A stretch of 50,051 nt of DNA from Microtetraspora fusca (lineage in GTDB: Bacteria > Actinomycetota > Actinomycetes > Streptosporangiales > Streptosporangiaceae). A program made the position numbers and the translations under genes. Of the stretch, positions 19,117-27,130 are shown in pieces (the stretch's first letter is position 1; each line of letters opens with the position of its first letter). Below the pieces are notes generated by a model. It saw nothing but the letters and a program-made list of their open reading frames with translations, did not search any database and was not told the origin of the DNA. The stretch is taken from the NCBI RefSeq assembly GCF_001570365.1, contig NZ_BBYK01000075.1:35704-85754 (forward strand), given 5' to 3'.

Positions 19117-19902
19117 TCACCCGGCCCCGGCGAAGGTCACCCGGATCGAGTACAGGTCGCCGCCCGAGCCCGTGATGAACAGGTTGTTGCGCTTGGGGCC
19201 GCCGAAGGTGAGGTTCGAGGCCGACTCGGGGAGGCGGAGGCGGGCGATCAGGGTGCCGTCGGGGTCGTAGCAGTGGAGGCCCTCCATGGCCGCCGCCCAC
19301 ACCCGGCCGTAGCAGTCGAGGCGGATCCCGTCGAACCAGGCCTCGGCGAAGACCTTGCCGCCCGCCAGAGTCCCTTCCGCGGTCACCTCGAACACCCTCA
19401 GCTGCCGCTTGCGGGTGTCCACGATGTACAGCAGCGACTCGTCCGGCGAGAAGGCCAGGCCGTTCGGCCGGACGAAGTCGTCGGCCACGATCGACAGCTC
19501 ACCGGAGGCGGGGTCGAGGCGGTAGACGTGGTCGCCGCCGATCTCGCTCTCGGCCGGGCTGCCCTCGTAGTAGCCGGTGATGCCGTAGCGCGGGTCGGTG
19601 AACCAGATCGTGCCGTCCGAGCGGACCACCACGTCGTTGGGGCTGTTGAGGCGCTTGCCCCGGTAGCGGTCGGCGAGGACGGTGACGGTGCCGTCGTGCT
19701 CGGTCCTGGTGACCCGTCTGGCGCCCTGCTCGCAGGTGATCAGCCGGCCCTCGAGATCGATGGTGTTGCCGTTGGCGTTGCCCGACGGGGTGCGGAAGAC
19801 GCCGACGGCGCCGGTGGTCTCGTCCCAGCGCAGCAGCCGGTCGTTGGGGATGTCGCTCCAGATCAGATAGCGCCCCGCGGGGAAGTAGACGTTGGACGAC
19901 AT
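19117..19902 (-). CDS. SMP-30/gluconolactonase family protein, N-terminally truncated
   Basis: A six-bladed beta-propeller lactonase, 261 residues from the ATG at 19902 (GTG at 19911 possible). Retained: the SDIPNDRLLRWDE blade, NSPNDVVV, the metal-ligand Asn in VRPNGLAFSPD and the metal-ligand Asp in WFDGIRLD. Missing: the usual N-terminal 30-40 residues with the EGP motif whose Glu is the third metal ligand. The frame starts abruptly at SSNVYFPAGRY. Its 5' end overlaps the start of the AsnC gene on the other strand by about 11 bases, leaving no room for promoters. It is probably inactive or weakly active. The truncation is best explained by a deletion that fused two divergent genes. Confidence 0.8.
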   Translation of the reverse strand: MSSNVYFPAGRYLIWSDIPNDRLLRWDETTGAVGVFRTPSGNANGNTIDLEGRLITCEQGARRVTRTEHDGTVTVLADRYRGKRLNSPNDVVVRSDGTIWFTDPRYGITGYYEGSPAESEIGGDHVYRLDPASGELSIVADDFVRPNGLAFSPDESLLYIVDTRKRQLRVFEVTAEGTLAGGKVFAEAWFDGIRLDCYGRVWAAAMEGLHCYDPDGTLIARLRLPESASNLTFGGPKRNNLFITGSGGDLYSIRVTFAGAG

Positions 19903-20326
19903 CGATCGCACGCTCGTGGCCGAGCTGCAGCGCGACGCCGCGCAGTCCTATGCGGCGCTGGGGCGGGCGGTCGGGCTGTCGGGCGGGGCGGTGCACGAGC
20001 GGGTGCGCAAGCTGCGCGAGCGCGGGGTCATCCGGGCGACCACGGTCGAGGTGGATCCCGTGGCGCTGGACCGGCCGGTGCTGGCGTACGTGATGGTCGG
20101 CGCCGACGCGTGGATGGGGGAGTCCGGGGACGCCTTCGCCGGGATCCCGGAGATCATGGAGGCGCACGTGATCGCGGGGGAGGCGTCGGTGCTCGTGAAG
20201 GTGCGTACGGCGACCACCGAGCAGCTCCAGGACGTGCTGCGGCGGATCTACGGCATCCAGGGAGTGGCGAATACCCAGGCGATCGTCGTGCTGGAGACCT
20301 TCTTCGAACGCCCGGTGCGCCCGTGA
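19892..20326 (+). CDS. Lrp/AsnC-family transcriptional regulator
   Basis: A 144-residue regulator with a TTG start at 19892 and GGGGAAG about seven bases upstream. The N-terminal HTH (MDDIDRTLVAELQRDAAQSY, LGRAVGLSGGAVHERVRKL) is followed by the RAM/AsnC ligand domain (LAYVMVGADA, AHVIAGEASVLVKVRT, GVANTQAIVVLETFF). Length is normal or a few residues short. It overlaps the truncated SMP-30 gene head to head, so its natural promoter may have been lost or may lie inside that gene. The family senses amino acids or related small molecules. Confidence 0.88.
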   Translation: MDDIDRTLVAELQRDAAQSYAALGRAVGLSGGAVHERVRKLRERGVIRATTVEVDPVALDRPVLAYVMVGADAWMGESGDAFAGIPEIMEAHVIAGEASVLVKVRTATTEQLQDVLRRIYGIQGVANTQAIVVLETFFERPVRP

Positions 20327-20401
20327 CCGACAAGGCGCGTACGGAAGGGGCCGGCCACACGAAGGTAGGGACCGGCCGTGCCGAAGGTCGGGGAGCGCCC
20401 T

Positions 20402-20417
20402 CCCGATCTTGATCGGG
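20402..20417. promoter_or_regulatory. Short palindrome upstream of a serine hydrolase gene
   Basis: CCCGATC - TT - GATCGGG, a perfect 7-bp inverted repeat, ends 29 bases before the ATG at 20447 and 75 bases after the AsnC stop. It could be an operator (AsnC is the obvious local candidate) or a weak terminator of the AsnC gene. Confidence 0.4.
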
Positions 20418-20446
20418 CGGACGCGGAGCGCCGAGACTCGATCGCC

Positions 20447-21730
20447 ATGAAGGACATGCTCACCGAGGCCGCCCGCCGCCTCGGCGTGACCGGGGCGCAG
20501 GCCGCCGTGATCGCCGGGGGCGAGCTGCGCGTGGCGGCGACCGGGACGGCCAACGCCGAGCTCGGCATCCCGATGGACCCGCGCACCCTGATCCAGATCG
20601 GGTCGACCACGAAACTGCACACGGCGGTGCTGGTGATGACCCTCGTGGACGAGGGCCTGGTGGACCTGGACGCCCCGGTCAGGCGCTACCTGCCGGAGCT
20701 GCGGCTGGCCGACGAGGAAGCCGCCCGGTCGGTGACGCCGCGCCACCTGCTCTCCATGACCAGCGGGATCGACAACGGCCGCTACGACGGCGACCACGAC
20801 GACCCCCTCGGCTACCTCTCGACGTTCGCGGACATGGACATGCTGTTCGCGCCGGGGAACGGCTACTCGTACAGCAACGCCTCGACGGTCGTCTCCGGCG
20901 CGCTGGTCGCCCGGATGACCGGGCTGAGCTGGGACGAGGCGCTGCGGCGCCGCGTGTTCGAGCCGCTCGGCCTGCGAGACCGCCTCACGCTGTGGGAGGA
21001 GCTGCCCTACCACCGGATCGCCGTCGGCCACGCGCCGGACGGCTCGGTGGTGCGGCCGTGGGCACTGGCCCGCGGCTCGGGGCCGGCGGGGAGCACGCTG
21101 TGCTCGACGGCCGCCGACCTCGCCCGGTTCGGCGAGCTGTTCCTGCGCGACGGCGGCGGTGTGCTCTCGCCCGGCGCGTGCGCCGCGATGCAGGTCCCCC
21201 AGGTGGCGCTGCCGACCAGGCGGTTCGCGGACGAGTGGTGCCTGGGGCCGTACCGGCGGGACTTCTCCGGGCTGGAGGTCTTCGGGCACAGCGGGACCAA
21301 CCTCGGCGGCTCCTCGACGCTGCTGTGGGCGCCGTCCACCGGCACCGTCGTCGCGGTGGTGTGCAACACGCCGCACGCCGGTTACCCGCTGGCCGCCGAG
21401 GTGGCCGCCTACGTGCTCGGCTCCGCTCCGGCGGACGTCGAACCGGTCACCCGGCGGACCGCCGACCCCGGCCGGTACGAGGGGCGCTACGCCGCCTGCG
21501 ACCTGCGCTACGACGTGACCTCGGCGGACGGCGTGCTGACCGTGACACTGGAGGAGGCGGCGACCGGGCGGACGAGTCCGCCGGTCGCGCTGCTGCCGCT
21601 GGACGGGGACCGGTTCCTGCCCGAGGTGGACCTGTCGGGCGGCCGGGGCTGGGATCTGGCCTTCGTGGTCGAGGACGGCACCGCCGTACGCCTGGTCAGT
21701 GGGGCGTTCGCCGCCCGCAGGGTCCGGTGA
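20447..21730 (+). CDS. Cytoplasmic serine hydrolase (beta-lactamase family, class C-like)
   Basis: A 427-residue enzyme without a signal peptide. The ATG at 20447 fits the family N-terminus (MKDMLTEAARRLGVTGAQAA); the frame is open further upstream but not conserved-looking. Motifs: SxxK as IGSTTKLH (about residue 63), YxN as YSYSNAS (about 144), and HSGTNLGG as the third motif. The last 100 residues form a separate lipocalin-like/DUF beta domain (GRYEGRYAACDLRYDVTSAD). Homologues include esterases EstB and LovD-like acyltransferases as well as peptidases. It is convergent with the response regulator gene. The substrate is unknown. Confidence 0.87.
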   Translation: MKDMLTEAARRLGVTGAQAAVIAGGELRVAATGTANAELGIPMDPRTLIQIGSTTKLHTAVLVMTLVDEGLVDLDAPVRRYLPELRLADEEAARSVTPRHLLSMTSGIDNGRYDGDHDDPLGYLSTFADMDMLFAPGNGYSYSNASTVVSGALVARMTGLSWDEALRRRVFEPLGLRDRLTLWEELPYHRIAVGHAPDGSVVRPWALARGSGPAGSTLCSTAADLARFGELFLRDGGGVLSPGACAAMQVPQVALPTRRFADEWCLGPYRRDFSGLEVFGHSGTNLGGSSTLLWAPSTGTVVAVVCNTPHAGYPLAAEVAAYVLGSAPADVEPVTRRTADPGRYEGRYAACDLRYDVTSADGVLTVTLEEAATGRTSPPVALLPLDGDRFLPEVDLSGGRGWDLAFVVEDGTAVRLVSGAFAARRVR

Positions 21731-21752
21731 CCCCGCTCAGGGACGGGGCTCA
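21726..21752. terminator. Hairpin between convergent genes
   Basis: GTGACCCCG and CGGGGCTCAC can pair with one bulge around an 8-base loop, at the junction of the serine hydrolase and response-regulator stops. It is weak. Confidence 0.4.
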
Positions 21753-22403
21753 CTCCCGGGAGATCAGGCCGGCGTCGTAGGCCAGCAGCGCGGCCTGGGT
21801 GCGGTTGGCGCAGCCGAGCTTGGCGAGCAGCCGCGAGACGTATCCCTTGACCGTCGTCTCGCTCAGGAACAGCCGGCCCCCGATCCCCGCGTTGGACAGC
21901 CCCTCCGCCAGGCAGGTCAGCACCTCGGTCTCCCGCTCGGAGAGCCCGGCCACCAGCGCCCGCGCGGCGCGCCTGGCCGGCTCGCCGGGTGCGAAGGCCG
22001 AGAACAGCCGCCTCGCCATGGCCGGCGAGATGACCGCGTGGCCCTCGGCGGCGACCCTGACCACGCCGGCGAGGTCCTCGGGGTCGGTGTCCTTGAGCAG
22101 GAAGCCGAACGCGCCCGCGCGCATCGCCCGCACCGCGTACTCGTCGAGGTCGAAGGTGGTCAGCATGATGATCTTCGGCGGGTCGGGCAGCGCGCAGGCG
22201 CGCTCGGTCGCGGCCAGGCCGTCCACGCCGGGCATCCGGATGTCCATCAGCACGACGTCGGGCGACAGCCGGACGATCGCCTCGACGGCCTCGGCGCCGT
22301 CGTAGGCCTCGCCCACCACCTCCAGGTCGTCGGCGCGCGACAGGATCGCGCGCAGGTGGGCGCAGACGATGCGCTCGTCGTCCACCAGCAGCACTCTGAT
22401 CAT
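21750..22403 (-). CDS. NarL/LuxR-family response regulator
   Basis: A 217-residue regulator with a complete receiver domain: acidic DDE at residues 8-10, phosphoacceptor Asp near residue 53 (VVLMDIRMPGVDG) and Lys in FGFLLKDTD. The C-terminal LuxR HTH includes LSERETEVLTCLAEGLSNAG and ETTVKGYVSRLLAKLGC. The ATG (22401-22403) overlaps the TGA of the kinase gene by one base, so the two are coupled. It probably controls the divergent MFS/peptidase/hydrolase operon that starts 134 bases beyond the kinase gene. Confidence 0.93.
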   Translation of the reverse strand: MIRVLLVDDERIVCAHLRAILSRADDLEVVGEAYDGAEAVEAIVRLSPDVVLMDIRMPGVDGLAATERACALPDPPKIIMLTTFDLDEYAVRAMRAGAFGFLLKDTDPEDLAGVVRVAAEGHAVISPAMARRLFSAFAPGEPARRAARALVAGLSERETEVLTCLAEGLSNAGIGGRLFLSETTVKGYVSRLLAKLGCANRTQAALLAYDAGLISRE

Positions 22404-23521
22404 CACGCCTCCCCCTTGCCGGGCAGCGTCGCGAGCAAACGGAAGCCGCCGTCCTCGGTCGGGCCCGCGGAGAACACGCCGCCGACCAACTCCACCCGCT
22501 GTCGCAGCCCGAGCAGCCCGGCACCGGACGGTGGCAGGTCCTCGGGCGGCGGCGCGGCCGCGGCAGGGTTGCTCACCGCGACGCGCACCCCGCTCTCGTG
22601 GCGGCTCAGCCGTACGCGCACGGGGGCGCCGGGGGCGTGCTTGCGCGCGTTGGTCAGCGCCTCCTGCACGACCCGGTACGCGGTGCGGCCGAGCGGCGCC
22701 GACACCTCGATCCCCTCGTCCTGGTGCAGCGACACGCGCAGCCCGGACTCGGCGACGAGCCGGGAGACGTCCAGCAGGCTCGGCGGGGGAGCGAGGTCGG
22801 CGGGCTCGCTGTCGTGCAGCACCCCGACGACCTCGCGCAACTCGCCGAGCGCGCGCCGGCCCGTCGTGCGCAGCTCCTCGGCCGCGGCGCGCACCTCCGG
22901 GGTGGGCGCGGCCATCCGCAGCGACCCCGCCTGCAGGACCATCAGGCTGACGTGGTGGGTGACCACGTCGTGCATCTCGCGGGCGAGCCGGGTGCGCTCC
23001 TCGGCCCTGGCCTGCTCGACCAGCAGCCGCTGCTCGCGCTCGGCGCGCTCGGCCCGCTCGGCGAGCGCCGTGTTGAGCCGCCGCTGGGTGTCGGCGTACA
23101 GGCCGAGCAGCGTGGCGGGCACCACGATCAGGCCGCAGATCGAGACGATCTGCAGCAGCGTGCTCAAGTCGCGGGCTTCCCACAGATGGCACAGCACGAG
23201 CAGCGCCAGCGCGGACACCGCGAGCAGCAGCCGCCGGTCGCCTCGATGGGCGCCGAGCGAGTACAGCGCGAACGGCATGGACAGCGGCACCTCGACATAG
23301 CAGAGCGGGATCGTGGCCAGGACCACTGCGAGGGGGAGGCGCCGCCGCACGAGCAGGAGCGCCGCGCCGGCGATCTGCACCCAGATCCCGTGCCACCGCA
23401 CCTCGGGGACCAGCGCCATCGGCACCGCCCCGTTGATCGCCAGGTCGCTGCCGACGCCCACCACGCCCACCGCCACGGCCAGCGCGACGTCGCCGGCCAG
23501 CCTCCTGACCCCCGCATTCAT
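22403..23521 (-). CDS. Sensor histidine kinase (HisKA_3 type)
   Basis: A kinase of about 372 residues from ATG 23521. Four to six hydrophobic segments fall in residues about 8-150. A charged coiled coil (LNTALAERAERAEREQRLL) leads to the phosphoacceptor helix RLAREMHDVVTHHVSLM. The HATPase has NARKHAPG and a G-box SGAGLLGLRQRV; the D-box region is degenerate (VSNPAAAAPPPE), which is common in this subfamily. TAGCGT lies seven bases before the ATG with no Shine-Dalgarno, suggesting a leaderless mRNA; a GTG about 70 bases upstream is an alternative start. It partners the regulator downstream. Confidence 0.9.
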   Translation of the reverse strand: MNAGVRRLAGDVALAVAVGVVGVGSDLAINGAVPMALVPEVRWHGIWVQIAGAALLLVRRRLPLAVVLATIPLCYVEVPLSMPFALYSLGAHRGDRRLLLAVSALALLVLCHLWEARDLSTLLQIVSICGLIVVPATLLGLYADTQRRLNTALAERAERAEREQRLLVEQARAEERTRLAREMHDVVTHHVSLMVLQAGSLRMAAPTPEVRAAAEELRTTGRRALGELREVVGVLHDSEPADLAPPPSLLDVSRLVAESGLRVSLHQDEGIEVSAPLGRTAYRVVQEALTNARKHAPGAPVRVRLSRHESGVRVAVSNPAAAAPPPEDLPPSGAGLLGLRQRVELVGGVFSAGPTEDGGFRLLATLPGKGEA

Positions 23522-23654
23522 GTAGGAAACGCTACCGGCGCGGGCCGAAGGGCCGGATGCGACGAAAGTAGGTTCCACCCCCCCACCTTTCCCATCGGTC
23601 CGCACCCCAACGGCCCTCGTGCGCCGCCGCCCCGGCACGTGATCATCGTTCGGC

Positions 23655-25052
23655 ATGAACGATCCTTCGCGCTCAGCCGATCCGCTGAGCAGGCAGGACG
23701 CCCGCGCCGTGCTGGGCGTCACCGGCGGGAAGGGCGACACGGCGCCGCTGCTGCGCACACTCAGGGAGCACGGCGTCGGGCTGTCCTTCATGGCGGCGCT
23801 GACCGTGCTCGCGGTCGTGGACAACTTCCAGACCCAGGCGTTCGGCGTGCTCGCACCCGAGGTCGCCGCCTCGTTCGGGATGAACGCCGGCTCCCTGTCG
23901 GGGATCGTCGCCGCCCAGGGCGTGGCGGCGGGGCTGGCGCCGTTCGCGGTGGCGGCGCTCCTGCGCCGCTATCCGCACCGGGTGCGGCTGGCCGTCGGCA
24001 CCGGGTTCGCCTGGAGCCTCACCACGCTGTTCACCGGCTCGGTGGTCGGGCCGATCTCGCTGGCCGCGCTCATGGTGCTGAACGGCGCGAGCACCGGCAC
24101 CGTGGCGCTGCTGCACCCGCCCCTGCTGATGGACGCCTACCCGCCCGCCGCCCGGATGCGGGTGATGTCGCTGTACTCGGCGTCCTCGCCGCTGGCCGGG
24201 ATCCTGGCGCCGCTGGTCATCGCCGGGCTGGTGTCATGGCTCGGCATGGACTGGCGGGCGGTGTTCGCCACGCTGGGCGCCGTGTCGCTGGTGGCCTGCC
24301 TGTACGCGCTGCGGCTGCGCGAGCCGGCGCTCGGCCGCTGGGACGTGGCCGAGCTGCGGGCCAGGTCGCGGACGGCGGCGGAGTCCCCGGCCCAGGAGCA
24401 CCTGCCCGGCTTCTGGGGGACCGTGCGGCGGGTGCTGCGCGTCCCGTCGGTGCGGCGGATGTGCGTCGGCTTCACCGCGATGGGCGCGCTGGCCGTGCCG
24501 TACGGCGTTGTGGTCTCTACGCTCCTGGAGCATGACTACGGCCTGACGCCCGGACAGCGCGGCCTGTTCACCAGCGCGGGCGCCGCGGTGTCGATCGTGG
24601 CGCTCGCGGTCTTCGGCGGCCGGGCGGAGGCGGCTTATCGGGCGGGGCCGGCGCGCTTCATGGCGCTGTCCGGCGGCACGCTCGGGGCGGCCGCGGCGGC
24701 CTTCGGCCTGTCGGCGGTCGTGCCGAACCTGTGGCTGATGCTCACGCTGCTCGCGCTGGGCCAGGCGCTGCTCGCGGTGATCGGGCCGTGCCTGTTCATC
24801 GGCGCGCTCTCGGTCGTACGGCCGGCGGACCGGGCGCACGCGATGGCGGCCCTGGGGCTGATCATCGCGCTGGGCGGGCTGATCGGGGCCGGGCTGCTCG
24901 CCCTGTCCTCGGTGGCGCTCGACCCGCGCGGCGGGCTCCTGCTGCTGCTCGTCCCCGCGGTCGCCGGGGCGTTGTTCGTCGCGACCATCCACAAAACCCT
25001 CATGGGCGATCTCGACGCCCTGATCGATCACGCGATTGGAGAGACCGAATGA
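23655..25052 (+). CDS. MFS transporter
   Basis: A 465-residue membrane transporter with about twelve hydrophobic segments, beginning LSFMAALTVLAVVDNFQTQA. The helix 2-3 region has LLRRYPHRVRLAVG in place of a canonical GxLaDrxGrr motif. A central hydrophilic loop (about residues 225-260, ELRARSRTAAESPAQEH) separates the two halves. It is the first gene of a three-gene operon; its TGA overlaps the next ATG (ATGA at 25049). The intergenic region shared with the divergent kinase gene is 133 bp. It is likely an exporter, or an importer of a peptide-like compound handled by the two downstream hydrolases. Direction is not known. Confidence 0.88.
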   Translation: MNDPSRSADPLSRQDARAVLGVTGGKGDTAPLLRTLREHGVGLSFMAALTVLAVVDNFQTQAFGVLAPEVAASFGMNAGSLSGIVAAQGVAAGLAPFAVAALLRRYPHRVRLAVGTGFAWSLTTLFTGSVVGPISLAALMVLNGASTGTVALLHPPLLMDAYPPAARMRVMSLYSASSPLAGILAPLVIAGLVSWLGMDWRAVFATLGAVSLVACLYALRLREPALGRWDVAELRARSRTAAESPAQEHLPGFWGTVRRVLRVPSVRRMCVGFTAMGALAVPYGVVVSTLLEHDYGLTPGQRGLFTSAGAAVSIVALAVFGGRAEAAYRAGPARFMALSGGTLGAAAAAFGLSAVVPNLWLMLTLLALGQALLAVIGPCLFIGALSVVRPADRAHAMAALGLIIALGGLIGAGLLALSSVALDPRGGLLLLLVPAVAGALFVATIHKTLMGDLDALIDHAIGETE

Positions 25053-27130
25053 TTGAGGCGTATCGCCGTGCCGAGGCGCTGCATCCGTCGCAGGAGCCGA
25101 GGCTCGTGCACCGGGCGGTGATCACCCCGGTCTGGGAGGACGGATCGTTCTCCTACCAGGTGAGCACCCCCGACGGTCCCTCGCTTGTCCGGATATTTCC
25201 GGACAAGCGGGAGCGGGTGGAGGAGGGGGCGCACCCGGCGGCGGAGCCCGTGCTGCCGCCCGAGCTGACCGGCGTCCAGACCTCGCCGGACGGGGGCCAC
25301 GCCGTCTCCGTCGAGGACGGGAACCTCGCGGTGAACGGCGTGCGGATCACCCACGACGGCGCGGAGGGCCACGCGTACGGCCTGCCCAGCGACCAGAACC
25401 GGCTGCCGATCGTGGTCGCCCAGGCGGGCATGACCACGCCGCCGCTGCTCGTCTGGGCCCCGGACGGGCGCAGGTTCGTCACGCTCCGTGTCGACCAGCG
25501 GCACGTGCCCACGCTCACCCTCACCCAGTCCTGCCCGCCGGGCGGAGGGCCCCGGCCGCTCGCGCACACCCTGCACTACGAGATGCCGGGCGACCCGCTC
25601 CCCACCTTCCAGCAGATGATCTTCGACGCGGAGACCGGTGACCGGGTCGACATCGCCATCGAGCCGCTCACCTTCACCCACGACGCGCCGCTCGGCGTCG
25701 GCAGGGTCTGGTGGGAGGACGACGACACGCTCTGGATGCTGTACGGCACCCGCGGCTACCGGGCCGCCGTGCTGTACCGGATCGACGCCAGGACCGGCGA
25801 CGCGACCGTGGTCCTGGAGGAGCGGAGCGAGACGGTGATGTACTCCGCGCCCACCATCGTGGAGGCCCCGCTGGTGCGCACCCTGGGCGACGAGGTGCTC
25901 TGGTACTCCGACCGCTCGGGCTGGGGCCACCTCTACCGGTACGCGGGCGGCGAGCTGAAGAACGCCGTGACCGAAGGCGAGTGGCTGGTACGTGACGTGC
26001 TCCGGGTGGACTGGGACGCCCGCGAGGTGCTCTTCGTGTCCGGCGGACACGGCTCGAACCCGTACGACCGGCGGCTCTGCCGGGCCGGCCTGGACGGCGG
26101 CGGCGTCACCGTGCTCACGCCCGAGGACGGCGACCACCACGTCCAGGTGTCGCCCGACGGCCGCTGGCTGGTCGACACGTACGCCACGCCGGGGACGCCG
26201 AGCGTCACCGTCCTGCGCGACGCCGACGGAGCGGTCGTGATGGAACTGGAGCGCGCCGACCTGAGCGCGCTGGAGAAGGCGGGCTGGCGGGCGCCCGAGC
26301 GGTTCACGGCCAAGGCCGCCGACGGCGTGACCGACGTGTACGGCCTGCTGTTCCTGCCCGGCGACTTCGACCCGTCCCGGCGCTACCCGATCCTCGACTC
26401 GGTCTACAACGGCCCGCAGATCCCCCGGCAGCTCCGCACGACGCTGCGCGGCCACTCGCTCGACCCCTGGCTGCTCGACCCGGCGGCCGGGGCGGCGTCT
26501 CTGGCCGCGCTCGGCCTCGCCGTGGTGGTGCTCGACGGGCGCGGCACGCCGTACCGGGGCAAGGCGTTCCAGGACGCCTCCTACGGGGACCCCGGGGTGT
26601 CGGTGGGGCTCGCCGACCACGTGGCGGCGATCACCCAGCTCGCGGCCGAGCGGCCCTACCTCGACCTGGACCGGGTCGGGATCGCCGGCCACTCGGGCGG
26701 CGGCGCGGCCACGGTCCGGGCGCTGCTGACGCACCCCGAGTTCTTCGGCGTGGGCGTCGCCTCCGCCGGCGACCACGAGCACAGCGGCTACTACGCGATC
26801 TGGGGCGAGACCTACCAGGGGCCGCCGCCGCAGGACTACACCGCCGACTCACTGGTGCCGCACGCCGAGCGGCTGAAGGGCAAACTGCTGATCCTCTTCG
26901 GCGAGATGGACGACAACTGCCATCCCGCCCTGTCGCTGCGCCTCGTCGACGCGTTCATCCGGGCGGACGCCGACTTCGAGATGCTCATGGTGCCCAACGC
27001 CGCGCACGGCTACCTGCACGCCGAGGCGCACGTGCTCCGCCGCCAGTGGGACTTCCTCACCCGCCACCTGATCGGCGCCGAGCCGCCGGCCGGGTACCGG
27101 ATCGACCCGACCTTCGGAGGGGCCGCGTGA
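25049..27130 (+). CDS. S9-family peptidase (dipeptidyl-peptidase IV-like)
   Basis: A 693-residue cytoplasmic serine peptidase; GGAGAG precedes the ATG. Residues about 20-425 form a beta-propeller (repeats such as LYRIDARTGD and HVQVSPDGRWLVDTYATPGT). The C-terminal alpha/beta-hydrolase has the nucleophile GHSGGGAA (Ser near residue 550), the acid in FGEMDDNCHP and the His in NAAHGYLH. LGLAVVVLDGRGTPYRGKAF is the typical S9 oxyanion-strand region. The family releases dipeptides or cleaves short peptides. It is translationally coupled to both the MFS gene before it and the serine hydrolase after it (GTGA overlap), which points to peptide-like substrates for the whole unit. Confidence 0.9.
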   Translation: MIEAYRRAEALHPSQEPRLVHRAVITPVWEDGSFSYQVSTPDGPSLVRIFPDKRERVEEGAHPAAEPVLPPELTGVQTSPDGGHAVSVEDGNLAVNGVRITHDGAEGHAYGLPSDQNRLPIVVAQAGMTTPPLLVWAPDGRRFVTLRVDQRHVPTLTLTQSCPPGGGPRPLAHTLHYEMPGDPLPTFQQMIFDAETGDRVDIAIEPLTFTHDAPLGVGRVWWEDDDTLWMLYGTRGYRAAVLYRIDARTGDATVVLEERSETVMYSAPTIVEAPLVRTLGDEVLWYSDRSGWGHLYRYAGGELKNAVTEGEWLVRDVLRVDWDAREVLFVSGGHGSNPYDRRLCRAGLDGGGVTVLTPEDGDHHVQVSPDGRWLVDTYATPGTPSVTVLRDADGAVVMELERADLSALEKAGWRAPERFTAKAADGVTDVYGLLFLPGDFDPSRRYPILDSVYNGPQIPRQLRTTLRGHSLDPWLLDPAAGAASLAALGLAVVVLDGRGTPYRGKAFQDASYGDPGVSVGLADHVAAITQLAAERPYLDLDRVGIAGHSGGGAATVRALLTHPEFFGVGVASAGDHEHSGYYAIWGETYQGPPPQDYTADSLVPHAERLKGKLLILFGEMDDNCHPALSLRLVDAFIRADADFEMLMVPNAAHGYLHAEAHVLRRQWDFLTRHLIGAEPPAGYRIDPTFGGAA

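Noticed and set aside
25028-26782. A 584-codon minus-strand frame over the S9 peptidase gene
   Set aside because: Antisense shadow; the plus strand carries an intact catalytic triad.
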